DNA of 64,000 bases from NCBI GenBank assembly GCA_947258815.1, contig CAMYJW010000025.1, positions 1 to 64,000 of the forward strand, given 5' to 3'. Below the pieces are notes generated by a model, which made no database searches, was not told the origin of the DNA, and saw only the letters and a list, made by a program, of their open reading frames with translations. Source of the DNA: an uncultured Sphingomonadaceae bacterium (GTDB lineage: Bacteria > Pseudomonadota > Alphaproteobacteria > Sphingomonadales > Sphingomonadaceae). Made by a program: the position numbers and the translations under genes. Positions 19,025-29,218 of this stretch are shown piece by piece (position 1 is the stretch's first letter; each line of letters begins with the position of its first letter).

Positions 19025-21060
19025 GCAATCGGACCACCTCCGATACGACCCAAGAGACGCGTGATTTCTTGCTCGAACTGCGCTGTGAGGAAATCCCCGC
19101 GCGGATGCAGGCAGGCGCACGGCGCGATCTGGAAAAGCTGTTTGCCGCGCAACTTGGCGATGCTGGCGTTGTGCCGGGCGAAATCAGCGTCTGGTCAACC
19201 CCGCGAAGGCTGGCTCTGATAGCGCGCGGTCTGCCCACACAAACCGAAGCCGTCAGCGAGGAAGCCAAAGGCCCGCCCGAAGGCGCGCCCGATCAGGCGC
19301 TGGATGGTTTTTGCCGAAAAAACGGCGTCACCCGCGATCAGCTTGAACTGCGCGAAGTCAAAGGCCGGCAGACATATTTTGCCGTGATCGAAAAGCCGGG
19401 CAGGGCGGTTAAAGACGTGCTGGCTGAGGCAATCCCCGCGATTATCCGCGCGTTTCCATGGCCCAAATCGCAGCGCTGGGGCGCGGCTTCGATCAGCACC
19501 GAAAGCTTGCGCTGGGTGCGTCCGCTGTCCGGCATCGTCGCGATTTTCGGCGATGAACTGGTTGAATGCGCGATTGATGGCATTGCATCTGGCTATGCGA
19601 CAAAAGGCCACCGTTTCCATGCGCCGGGCGAAATTACTATCGGCAGCGTGGATGACTATGCAGACAAGCTGCGCGCCTGCCATGTGATCGTTGACCATGA
19701 AGAACGGCAAAACCTGATCCGCACCAAAGCGGCACAGGCCGCGCAGGCCGCCGGGCTGGAGCTGGTGGAAGATGAAGGACTGGTGATTGAAAACGCCGGG
19801 CTGACCGAATGGCCGGTGCCGCTGCTGGGCCGGTTCGATGAGGAATATCTCGAAGTTCCGCCCGAAGTGATCCAGCTCACCGCGCGGACGAACCAGAAGT
19901 ATTTCGTCTGCGAAAGCGGTGGAAAACTGGCCAACGCCTTCGTGTGCACCGCCAATATCGAAGCGGCGGACGGCGGCGAGGCGATTGTTGCAGGCAACCG
20001 CAAAGTCCTCGCCGCGCGGCTATCCGATGCGCGCTTCTTCTGGGACGTTGATCGCAAGAAGTCGCTAGAACAGCACGCCGAAGGGCTTGCGCGGATCACT
20101 TTCCACGAAAAGCTCGGCACCGTGGCCGACAAAGTGGAGCGCGTTGCCAAGCTGGCCCGCTGGCTGGTTGAGGAGGGGATTGTAAAGGGGGCAGACCCGG
20201 CACAGGCCGAACAGGCCGCGCGACTATGCAAAGCCGATCTGGTCACCGAAATGGTCGGCGAATTTCCCGAACTGCAAGGCCTGATGGGCGGCTACTATGC
20301 CCGCGCCGAAGGCCTGCCCGATGCCGTGGCAGACGCCATCCGCGATCATTACAAGCCAGTAGGGCAGGGCGATGACGTGCCCACAGCGCCGGTGACGGTG
20401 GCGGTAAGTCTGGCGGACAAGCTGGATACGTTACGTAGCTTCTTCTCGATAGATGAGAAGCCGACCGGTTCAAAAGATCCGTTTGCCCTGCGCCGGGCTG
20501 CGCTTAGCATTATTCGCCTGATAACCGATAATGCACTGCGTATGAGTGTGGGTGAAGATGATCTCCTCGACTTCTTCGCAGACCGCCTCAAGGTTCAGCA
20601 AAAAGAGGCTGGCGTCCGCCACGATCTGATCGACGCTGTGTTCGCGCTGGGCGGGGAGGATGATCTTGTCCGTCTGCTGGCACGCGTTCATGCCTTGCAG
20701 GATTTCATCGGCACCGAAGACGGGCAGAACCTTCACGCCGGATACAAACGCGCGGCGAATATCCTGAAGAAAGAGGAATACACGCCCGGCGCGGCGAACG
20801 ATGCGCCCGAACCGGCGGAAAAAGCGCTGATCGATGCGCTTGATGCAGCCGGGCCGAAAGCCGCCGCTGCGATTGAGGCGGAAGATTTTGCTGCCGCGAT
20901 GGCGGCTCTTGCCTCGCTGCGCGCGCCAATCGATGCGTTTTTCGAAACTGTTACCGTAAATGACAGTGATCCCGCGAAACGGGCCGCGCGGTTGACACTG
21001 CTTGATAAATTTCGTGTTGCAGTGCACAATGTCGCGGACTTTTCGAAGATCGAAGGCTGA
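19021..21060 (+). CDS. glyS: Glycyl-tRNA synthetase beta subunit
   Basis: [15 protein letters not shown]; start overlaps the glyQ stop (ATGA). Confidence 0.97.
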
Positions 21061-21067
21061 TTATCCG

Positions 21068-23740
21068 ATGAACAAGCAGGTCTATACGTTCGGCGGCGGG
21101 GCCAGCCACGATGATCCGCGCGCGACCGACAAGGTTATCGTTGGCGGCAAGGGCGGCAACCTTGCCGAAATGGCCAGCATCGGCCTTCCTGTGCCACCCG
21201 GTTTCACCATCACGACCGAAGAATGCGTCAGGTATCTCGCTGAAGGCTCCGATTTTTCGGATGATCTGCGTGCACAAGTGGCAACCGCCCTGGCGCATAT
21301 CGAAACTGCGGTCGGCAAAAAGTTTGGCGATGCGGCCGATCCGCTGCTGGTTTCGGTCCGCTCCGGCGCGCGGGTTTCAATGCCCGGCATGATGGACACC
21401 GTCCTTAATCTTGGCCTCAACGACGAAACGGTAAAAGGCCTTGCCGCCACATCGGGCGACGAACGCTTTGCCTGGGATTCCTATCGCCGGTTCATCCAGA
21501 TGTATTCCGATGTGGTGCTTGGCCTCGATCATCATCTGTTCGAAGATGCGCTGGAAATTGCCAAGGAAGATAACGGTTTTTTCAATGATGTTGAGATGGA
21601 AGCTGAACACTGGCAGACGCTGGTCGGCGAGTTTGAAGCCATCGTTGAGAAAGAACTGGGCAAACCGTTCCCCAAGGATGTGCATGAGCAGCTGTGGGGC
21701 GCGATTTCCGCTGTTTTCGATAGCTGGGATGCAGACCGCGCGAAAGTATATCGCCGGTTGAACGATATTCCCGGTGACTGGGGCACCGCCGTTAACGTGC
21801 AGGCGATGGTGTTTGGCAACATGGGCGAAACATCGGCCACCGGCGTGGCTTTCACCCGCGATCCTTCCACCGGGGACAAGGCCTATTACGGCGAATGGCT
21901 GGTCAACGCGCAAGGCGAGGATGTCGTCGCCGGGATTCGCACGCCCCAGTATCTGACCGAAACGGCCCGCGAAGCCGCTGGCGCCAAGCTGCCTTCGATG
22001 GAAGCGGCGATGCCAACGGCATATGCCGAACTGGCGCGCGTTTTCGAGCTGCTCGAACGCCACTATCGCGACATGCAGGATATCGAGTTTACGGTTGAGC
22101 GCGAGAAGCTGTGGATGCTGCAGACGCGCAGCGGCAAACGCACGGCGAAAGCGGCGCTGAAAATGGCGGTCGATATGGTCGAAGAAGGCCTGATCGACGA
22201 AGCCACCGCGATTGCCCGCGTCGATCCGATGGCGCTCGATCAGTTACTGCATCCCACGCTTGACCCGGAAGCCCCGCGCGATGTGCTGGGACGCGGTCTG
22301 CCGGCATCGCCCGGCGCGGCATCCGGCGCGATCGTGCTTGACGCCGATACGGCTGAAAAACACGCAGAAATGGGCGAAGCGGTGATTCTGGTGCGGGTCG
22401 AAACCAGCCCGGAAGATATTCACGGCATGCACGCCGCGAAAGGCATTCTCACGGCGCGCGGCGGAATGACAAGCCACGCGGCGGTTGTGGCAAGAGGCAT
22501 GGGCAGGCCGTGCGTTTCGGGTGCATCGGGCCTTTCCATCGACATGAAATCGCGCACGCTGCGAATGGACAATCACGAACTCAAGGAAGGCGATGTCATC
22601 ACGCTGGACGGAGCGTCCGGCGAGATTATGACGGGCCAGATCCCGACCATCGAACCCGAACTGGCCGGAGACTTCGGCACACTGATGGAATGGGCCGACC
22701 GGCATCGCCGTATGGCGGTGCGCACGAATGCCGAAACGCCCGAGGATTGCCGGATGGCGCGGCAGTTCGGGGCGGAAGGCATTGGCCTATGCCGGACCGA
22801 GCATATGTTCTTCGATGCAGACCGGATCAGCGCGGTGCGCCAGATGATCCTGGCCGAAGACGAAGCCGGACGCCGTGCGGCCCTGGTCAAACTGTTGCCT
22901 GCCCAGCGTGACGATTTCCGCCAGATTTTTGAAGTTATGACGGGCCTTCCCGTAACCATTCGCCTGCTCGATCCGCCTCTGCACGAATTCCTTCCGCACA
23001 GCGAAGACGATTTTACCGAGTTGTCGGATGCGATCGGCATCGGTGTCGATACCTTGCAGCGCCGCGCAAACGAATTGCATGAATTCAACCCGATGCTTGG
23101 CCATCGCGGATGCCGTCTGGGAATCACATTCCCCGAAATCTATGAAATGCAGGTCCGTGGCATTTTCGAGGCCGCGTGCGAAATTGCCCAGGCTTCAGGC
23201 GATGCGCCCGTTCCTGAAATCATGATCCCGCTGGTGGCAACCCGGCGCGAACTTGAAATCCTGCGCGCCCTGGTTGAGCGCGTTGCCGCAACCGTGTTTG
23301 AGGAACAGGGGCGGACGCTTGAGTATCTGGTCGGGACGATGGTTGAACTGCCGCGCGCCGCATTGATGGCGGATGAGATTGCGCATGAAGCCTGCTTCTT
23401 CTCGTTCGGAACCAACGATCTGACCCAAACCGCGCTGGGCGTTTCACGCGACGATGCGGGGCGCTTTCTCAATCATTATGTCGATTTCGGCATCTATCCG
23501 CGCGATCCGTTCGTCAGCCTCGATATCGAAGGGGTCGGCCAGCTTATACGCATGGGCGCCGAAAAGGGCAGGGCGACCCGGCCCGATATCAAGCTGGGAA
23601 TCTGCGGCGAACATGGCGGCGATCCGGCCAGCATTGCGTTCTGTGAGGACATCGCCCTCGATTATGTCAGCGCCTCGCCCTATCGCGTGCCGATCGCGCG
23701 GCTTGCTGCGGCGCAGGCAGCGCTCGCAAAAGCAGGCTAG
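21068..23740 (+). CDS. ppdK: Pyruvate, phosphate dikinase
   Basis: MNKQVYTFGGG, GGMTSHAAVVARGMGRPCVSG, FCEDIALDYVSASPYRVPIARLAAAQA; start at 21068. Confidence 0.97.
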   Translation: MNKQVYTFGGGASHDDPRATDKVIVGGKGGNLAEMASIGLPVPPGFTITTEECVRYLAEGSDFSDDLRAQVATALAHIETAVGKKFGDAADPLLVSVRSGARVSMPGMMDTVLNLGLNDETVKGLAATSGDERFAWDSYRRFIQMYSDVVLGLDHHLFEDALEIAKEDNGFFNDVEMEAEHWQTLVGEFEAIVEKELGKPFPKDVHEQLWGAISAVFDSWDADRAKVYRRLNDIPGDWGTAVNVQAMVFGNMGETSATGVAFTRDPSTGDKAYYGEWLVNAQGEDVVAGIRTPQYLTETAREAAGAKLPSMEAAMPTAYAELARVFELLERHYRDMQDIEFTVEREKLWMLQTRSGKRTAKAALKMAVDMVEEGLIDEATAIARVDPMALDQLLHPTLDPEAPRDVLGRGLPASPGAASGAIVLDADTAEKHAEMGEAVILVRVETSPEDIHGMHAAKGILTARGGMTSHAAVVARGMGRPCVSGASGLSIDMKSRTLRMDNHELKEGDVITLDGASGEIMTGQIPTIEPELAGDFGTLMEWADRHRRMAVRTNAETPEDCRMARQFGAEGIGLCRTEHMFFDADRISAVRQMILAEDEAGRRAALVKLLPAQRDDFRQIFEVMTGLPVTIRLLDPPLHEFLPHSEDDFTELSDAIGIGVDTLQRRANELHEFNPMLGHRGCRLGITFPEIYEMQVRGIFEAACEIAQASGDAPVPEIMIPLVATRRELEILRALVERVAATVFEEQGRTLEYLVGTMVELPRAALMADEIAHEACFFSFGTNDLTQTALGVSRDDAGRFLNHYVDFGIYPRDPFVSLDIEGVGQLIRMGAEKGRATRPDIKLGICGEHGGDPASIAFCEDIALDYVSASPYRVPIARLAAAQAALAKAG

Positions 23741-24516
23741 CGCCGCCAGCCACTCAGCGTGAGAATCTCGAACCGTTCCACCGTGCGGCCATTTTCGGCG
23801 CGTTGCGCAAAAGCCTGACGCGCGCTGGCAAACGCGGCCTTGCCAAGCGGTGGCCCCGGATCGGCGAGGACATTGCTCAGGCCCATCGTTCGCAGATCGG
23901 CGACGAGGCGCTCCAGCGTCCGGAAGCCAACATCGAGCGGGCGCGAATCGATGACCGGATCGGCAAATCCCGTGCGCTGCAAAAGCTGACCTCCGGCCCG
24001 CACGTCGACCAGCGGGTGAATGCGCGGGGCAGGGCGATCGCCATCGGCAGCAAACATGATGTCGCGCAGCACAGGCAGACTGCCCGATCCGGCGAAACTG
24101 GCGATCATCATACCGCCGGGAGACAAGGCATTGCGAATATGAATGAGCGCACCGGGCAAATCGTTGACCGTGTCCAGCGTGCCAAGCGAAGCAATGAGAT
24201 CGAAGCCGGAAAACGGGAACGGCTGTTCCTCGTTCAGATCCAGCGCAGGCTCTGCCTCGGTCACGTCGCAGCCGCGCGCACGCAATCGTTCGGCCAGCGC
24301 GCCGGTCCAGTCTGCGATAACAAGGCACCGGGCCGGCTCGAAACGCAAAAACCCCAGACGTTCGAGCACGTCTTCCACCATATCGTCTATAAGATAGCGC
24401 GGTGCATCGCCGGACTGCCGCAAACGCTGCGTCCGCTTTTTGAGCGCCAGTCTTCTGTTCGGGGAAAATATGGTGGGAGGGGATTGACCGTTCATCGCCT
24501 CCTCCTGCCGGTCCAT
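23737..24516 (-). CDS. Class I SAM-dependent methyltransferase (BioC-like)
   Basis: SPNRRLALKKRTQRL...YLIDDMVEDVLERL, FDLIASLGTLDTVNDLPGALIHIRNALSPGGMMI. Confidence 0.75.
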   Translation of the reverse strand: MDRQEEAMNGQSPPTIFSPNRRLALKKRTQRLRQSGDAPRYLIDDMVEDVLERLGFLRFEPARCLVIADWTGALAERLRARGCDVTEAEPALDLNEEQPFPFSGFDLIASLGTLDTVNDLPGALIHIRNALSPGGMMIASFAGSGSLPVLRDIMFAADGDRPAPRIHPLVDVRAGGQLLQRTGFADPVIDSRPLDVGFRTLERLVADLRTMGLSNVLADPGPPLGKAAFASARQAFAQRAENGRTVERFEILTLSGWRR

Positions 24517-24568
24517 CGTCTGTCAGGCAAGCGCTTGTGATCCTGCGGACATCGCATAGGGTGAAGTC

Positions 24569-25309
24569 ATGGCGCTCGCCGATGCAATAAGTCCGCTTGT
24601 CGATCTGGTGTTCCCGCCGCGCTGTCCGCTATGCGGTGAAGGTATTGCCGCGCAGACCGGGCTGTGCGCGGCGTGCTGGTCAGAGCTGATCATTCCCGGC
24701 GATCCATCGTGTAAATTGTGTTCACGACCATTTCCCGCAGACGTGCAGCACGAAAGTGTGTGTGCGCCTTGCCTTGCGCAGGCGCCAAGGCACGATGGTA
24801 TTGCCGCCGCTACGCTATACAACGATGCTTCGCGCAAGCTGGTTCTTGCGCTCAAACACGGAAACCGGATCGCCCTTGCTCCGATGATGGCGCGATTGAT
24901 GGCAGCCAAACTCGATCTCGTGGACGACGACTGGCTGATCGTCCCGGTGCCACTCCACCGCTGGCGGCTCTGGCGAAGAGGATACAACCAGGCCGCTGTG
25001 CTGAGCAGGCATCTGGCGCAGCAATCCGGCGCGCGCCTGTTGATCGATGCGTTGGTCCGGCACAAGGCCACGCCGGTTCTCGGAGGGCTGGGTGCCAAAG
25101 CCAGGGCACGTGCATTGAGCGGCACGATCACGGTCAGTCCGAAGCGATCCGAAGCGGTGCGGAGTGCGAATATTCTGCTGGTCGATGATGTCATCACCAG
25201 CGGCGCGACGAGCAACGCCTGTATCACCGCGCTCAGGAAAGCGGGTGCGCGCAAAGTGGTGATCGCCTGCTTTTCGCGCGTGCTGGACGAAGCGCTGGAT
25301 GCTGTGTGA
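24569..25309 (+). CDS. comF: ComF family protein (phosphoribosyltransferase-like)
   Basis: CPLCGEG...CAACWSEL Zn-ribbon; LLVDDVITSGATSNACITALRKAGA PRT motif. Confidence 0.9.
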   Translation: MALADAISPLVDLVFPPRCPLCGEGIAAQTGLCAACWSELIIPGDPSCKLCSRPFPADVQHESVCAPCLAQAPRHDGIAAATLYNDASRKLVLALKHGNRIALAPMMARLMAAKLDLVDDDWLIVPVPLHRWRLWRRGYNQAAVLSRHLAQQSGARLLIDALVRHKATPVLGGLGAKARARALSGTITVSPKRSEAVRSANILLVDDVITSGATSNACITALRKAGARKVVIACFSRVLDEALDAV

Positions 25310-25325
25310 CAGCTCCTCAAAAGCG

Positions 25326-25530
25326 AAAACGCCCGAGACCTGATGTCCCGGGCGTCCTCGTGACGAAACAAAATCCTTGGACCCGTTGTCCCGTACCAGA
25401 CACTCAGCCCCAGCGGAGCATCTGGCATGATCCCTCATGTTCTGGTCAGCAGGCTGTATCGCTCTGTCGCTGGCCGTCCCTGAACCATGGCACTTTTCGG
25501 CAACTCAGGCTCTCTGCGGAACCTTGAGTA
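25326..25530 (-). ncRNA. Candidate structured small RNA in the comF-hisI intergenic region
   Basis: At least four stem-loops (25504-25528; 25444-25475, extended by ATGGTTC/GAACAT; 25396-25425; terminator 25329-25355) with a U-tract on the minus strand only; no convincing ORF. Confidence 0.45.
25329..25355 (-). terminator. Intrinsic terminator, minus strand
   Basis: ACGCCCGGGAC-atcag-GTCTCGGGCGT followed by TTTTCGCTTTT on the minus strand. Confidence 0.7.
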
Positions 25531-25687
25531 AAATCGGCAACCCCTCCCGAACTGCCGGATGATTTGTTCTACGCAAACGGTGAAAATGAAAAGGGGCAAC
25601 GCGCGGCGGCGTGGATTTTGGTGCGCATCTGTGGTTATCGTGCAACACGCAGTTGCGATTTCAATCTACCCGAAGAAGGAATATTTC

Positions 25688-26065
25688 ATGTCGAACACAC
25701 AGGCGGACGAGCGTGAAAGGGGTCTGCAATTCCTTCCCCGCTTCGATGCCAAAGGTCTGCTCACCGCGATTGCGGTCGATACCGAGAGTCGAGACATCCT
25801 GATGGTCGCGTTCATGGATGAGGACGCGCTTGCAAAAACCCGGGAGACGAAGTTGGCGCATTTCCATTCGCGCTCACGCGGGAAACTATGGCTGAAAGGT
25901 GAAACATCCGGCAATTATCTGCGGGTGCAGGACATCCTCGTCGATTGCGATCAGGATGCGCTTGTCCTACTGGTGAAACCGGAAGGTCCGGCCTGCCATA
26001 CCGGCGCACGAAGCTGTTTTTACCGCAGACTTGAAGGCGATGGGTTGGAGCGACTGGACGAATAA
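25688..26065 (+). CDS. hisI: Phosphoribosyl-AMP cyclohydrolase
   Basis: GLLTAIAVDTESRDILMVAFMDEDAL, HFHSRSRGKLWLKGETSGN, VDCDQDALVLLV; start at 25688. Confidence 0.95.
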   Translation: MSNTQADERERGLQFLPRFDAKGLLTAIAVDTESRDILMVAFMDEDALAKTRETKLAHFHSRSRGKLWLKGETSGNYLRVQDILVDCDQDALVLLVKPEGPACHTGARSCFYRRLEGDGLERLDE

Positions 26066-26107
26066 TCGCCACGGGAGTTGGCGAGTTGATGAGGAGTGCT
26101 TCAGGCC

Positions 26108-27910
26108 ATGCCAACGTTCACCGCGCCGACCCGCGACACACTGTTCGTGATCAGAGAAGTCATCGGGCTGAGCGATTACGAAGAGCTGCCCGGCTTTGAA
26201 GCCGCTTCTCCCGATATCGTCGCAGCGGTGATCAATGAAGCCGGGAAATTCGCTTCCGAAGTGCTGGGTCCGCTGAACGCGCCCGGCGACCGCGAGGGTT
26301 GCACCCGCGCGGACGACGGATCGGTGACAACACCGGCAGGATTCCGGCAAGCGCACGATCAGTATCGCGCGGCGGGCTGGGGCACGATTTCCGCGCCGGA
26401 ACGATTTGGCGGACAGGGCATGCCCGATGTGCTGGGGTTTGCAGTGGCCGAATTCATGACCGGCGCGAACATGGCGTTTGCGATGTATCCGGGGCTGACT
26501 GACGGTGCGGTTTCGGCACTGCTGGCGAAGGGCTCGCCAGAGCAGCAGGCGATGTATGTCCCGAAAATGGTGGCAGGCGAATGGCTTGGTACGATGAACC
26601 TGACCGAGCCGCAATGTGGCACCGATCTGGGCCTGATCACCACCACGGCCGATCCGTCGCCCGATGGCAGCCATGCGATCACCGGCACCAAAATCTTTAT
26701 TTCCGCGGGCGAACACGATCTGTCCGAGAACATCATTCACCTTGTGCTGGCCAGAATCCCCGGCGCGCCCGAAGGCACCAAAGGGATTTCGCTGTTTGTG
26801 GTGCCCAAATTTATCGTCAACGATGATGGGTCCGTCGGTGAACGCAATGCCGTTTCATGCGGCGCGATCGAACACAAGATGGGCATTCACGCCAACGCGA
26901 CATGCGTGATGAACTATGACGGCGCGAAAGGCTGGCTTGTCGGCGAAGAGAACAAGGGCCTTTCGGCGATGTTCATCATGATGAATGCCGCGCGGCTTGG
27001 CGTTGGCATTCAGGGGCTGAGCCAGGCCGAAGTCGCCTATCAGAACGGCGTATCCTATGCGCTGGAACGCCGGCAGGGCAGGGCTCTCACCGGCCCCGCC
27101 GAACCCGATGCCAAGGCCGATCCGCTGATCGTTCATCCCGATGTGCGCCGGATGCTGATGGATGCCAGGGCTTTCACCGAAGGAATGCGCGCGCTTTGTC
27201 TGTGGTGCGGCTTGCTGGTCGAACTGGCGGAAAAGGCCAATACCGAAGACGAACGCCAGCAGGCTGACGATCTGGTCGGGCTGCTCACGCCGGTTATCAA
27301 GGGCTATGGCACCGACAAGGGCTATGACGTTGCAACCAGCATGCAGCAGATCTGGGGCGGCCACGGCTATATCGTTGAAAACGGTGTCGAACAGTTTGTC
27401 CGCGATGCGCGGATCGCGATGATCTATGAAGGCGCGAACGGGGTTCAGGCGATGGATCTGGTCGGGCGCAAACTCGCGCGAAATGGCGGCCGGGCAATTC
27501 AGGCGTTTTTCGCGATGGTCGATCAGGAATGCGAAAGCGCAAAAGAGATCGAACAGCTCGCTGACATCGCGGCGCGGATCGCAAAAACCAATGGCGAACT
27601 GAAAGCGGCCACGATGTGGTTCATGCAAAATGCCATGGCCAATCCCGATAATGCGGGCGCGGGCGCGCATCATTACATGCACATAACCGGGATTGTTGCG
27701 CTTGGCCTGATGTGGCTGCGCATGGCCAGAGTTGCAGTGCGCGCACTGGACGAAGGCACCGGAGATGCCGCGTTCTATCAGGCCAAACTGGTCACGGCGC
27801 GACACTTTGCCGAAAGATACACGCCCGATGCCGGTGCCCTGCGCCGCAAGATCGACTCGGGCGCGGCGGCAATGATGGAACTTCCCGCCGATGCGTTCGC
27901 GCGCGGCTGA
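26108..27910 (+). CDS. Acyl-CoA dehydrogenase
   Basis: MNLTEPQCGTDLGLITTTA, KIFISAGEHD, QIWGGHGYIVENGVEQFVRDARIAMIYEGANGVQAMDLVGRK; start MPTFTAP chosen. Confidence 0.93.
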   Translation: MPTFTAPTRDTLFVIREVIGLSDYEELPGFEAASPDIVAAVINEAGKFASEVLGPLNAPGDREGCTRADDGSVTTPAGFRQAHDQYRAAGWGTISAPERFGGQGMPDVLGFAVAEFMTGANMAFAMYPGLTDGAVSALLAKGSPEQQAMYVPKMVAGEWLGTMNLTEPQCGTDLGLITTTADPSPDGSHAITGTKIFISAGEHDLSENIIHLVLARIPGAPEGTKGISLFVVPKFIVNDDGSVGERNAVSCGAIEHKMGIHANATCVMNYDGAKGWLVGEENKGLSAMFIMMNAARLGVGIQGLSQAEVAYQNGVSYALERRQGRALTGPAEPDAKADPLIVHPDVRRMLMDARAFTEGMRALCLWCGLLVELAEKANTEDERQQADDLVGLLTPVIKGYGTDKGYDVATSMQQIWGGHGYIVENGVEQFVRDARIAMIYEGANGVQAMDLVGRKLARNGGRAIQAFFAMVDQECESAKEIEQLADIAARIAKTNGELKAATMWFMQNAMANPDNAGAGAHHYMHITGIVALGLMWLRMARVAVRALDEGTGDAAFYQAKLVTARHFAERYTPDAGALRRKIDSGAAAMMELPADAFARG

Positions 27911-28059
27911 TCGCACAAACGAGCGCCACCTGCGATGAACAACACGGGCATCGCGCCCCGGCTTCCGGCAACCTCGCATCGTCGCATGACGCTGGCTTCG
28001 CGCGCATCGCGCGTCGATTTCCTTGCGGGACAGGGGATCGACAACAGCAGGATCAACCG

Positions 28060-28338
28060 ATGACAACTCCCACAAAACCCATCAACGCCACCGCGGCGAC
28101 AGCGCTTTTCCTGTCGCTTGCGTTTGGCAGTGCGAGCGCCGCACAGGCTGGAGAACTTCCAGCGGTAAATGCCGACGATGCCCAGATGCCCTCGCTGCGA
28201 CCCACGCTCGATACCGATGGCGACGGCGCGCCCGACGCATGGGATCGCGATCAGGACGGCAAGCCCGATGCGTGGGATACCGACGGCGATGGAAAACCCG
28301 ACCAGTTCGACGACAATGCAGACGGCAAGCCGGACTAA
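28060..28338 (+). CDS. Small secreted protein with thrombospondin type-3/EF-hand-like Ca-binding repeats
   Basis: Signal peptide, then DTDGDGAPDAWDRDQDGKPDAWDTDGDGKPDQFDDNADGKPD; start at 28060. Confidence 0.65.
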   Translation: MTTPTKPINATAATALFLSLAFGSASAAQAGELPAVNADDAQMPSLRPTLDTDGDGAPDAWDRDQDGKPDAWDTDGDGKPDQFDDNADGKPD

Positions 28339-28461
28339 GTCTGTAACACCTGTTCGCATTTTCCGATCAGTTCGGTTCGGAAAATACGAAAAGCCCGCGC
28401 GGCGCATGAGCGTTGCTTTTTCGTTCGCGTCAGCTTGAACGGAAAACGTTCTGGTTTGAAA

Positions 28462-28506
28462 CACCTTCCGGCAACGGCAATTTTGCGCTGTCGTTGTCGG
28501 AAGGTG
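28462..28506. terminator. Long imperfect palindrome between convergent genes, bidirectional terminator-like
   Basis: CACCTTCCGGCAACGGCA-attttgcgc-TGTCGTTGTCGGAAGGTG. Confidence 0.5.
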
Positions 28507-28507
28507 A

Positions 28508-29218
28508 TCAGCCGCCAAACAGTTCGTCGAAGAAGCCCAGCATCGCCTGCCAGCTTTGCCTGTCGGCACTGGCATCGTAGGCAACAGCATCAAGATCGCG
28601 CTCATCGCTTGCCGGATCGGTGAAGCCGTGTTTCACACCCGCATAGGCATGAAAATGCCAGTTCGCCCCGGCGTGGTCCATTTCCTCCCAGAAACCGATA
28701 ACCTGATCGCGCGGTACCATCGGATCGGCATCGCCATGACACACGAGAATCCGGGCCCTTACGGCGCCGGGCAATGCCGGATGCGATGTGGCAAGCAAAC
28801 CATGAAAGCTGACCGCTGCGGCAATTTCCTGCCCGGCGCGCGCCGCTTCGAGCGCTGCGCCGCCGCCCATACAGTATCCGATGGCAGCCAGCGGCAAGCC
28901 GCGTGTTTCGGGCACGGTGCGCAAGGCATCGATAGCCGCGCCGATGCGCGCGCGATAAATATCGACATCGGCGCGAAGGGCTTCTGCCAGTGGCCCGCTT
29001 GCCGCAAAGTCTTCAACCGGCTGCCCGTAAAAATCTGCAATAAACGCCAGATACCCTTGCGCCGCCAGCATCCGGGCGCGCCGCTCAACCGCTGCGTTGC
29101 AGTTCACGATTGTCGGATAGACGACGATGGCCGCTCTGGCCGATCCTTCCGGGCGCGCCAGCCAGCCTGTCAGCGCGGTGGCGCCATCGGCATAGTCGAT
29201 CCGTTCCAGCGCGATCAT
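28508..29218 (-). CDS. Dienelactone hydrolase family protein
   Basis: [18 protein letters not shown] nucleophile elbow, [26 protein letters not shown]. Confidence 0.88.
   Translation of the reverse strand: MIALERIDYADGATALTGWLARPEGSARAAIVVYPTIVNCNAAVERRARMLAAQGYLAFIADFYGQPVEDFAASGPLAEALRADVDIYRARIGAAIDALRTVPETRGLPLAAIGYCMGGGAALEAARAGQEIAAAVSFHGLLATSHPALPGAVRARILVCHGDADPMVPRDQVIGFWEEMDHAGANWHFHAYAGVKHGFTDPASDERDLDAVAYDASADRQSWQAMLGFFDELFGG

Noticed and set aside
18095-19120. 341-aa minus-strand ORF
   Set aside because: Antisense to glyQ.
25330-25530. Firm assignment of the comF-hisI RNA as 6S RNA or SuhB
   Set aside because: The fold is suggestive, but I could not match defining features (6S open bubble and closing stem, SuhB CCUCC loops) by eye, so it is reported only as an unnamed candidate.
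26855-28075. 406-aa minus-strand ORF
   Set aside because: Antisense to the acyl-CoA dehydrogenase gene.
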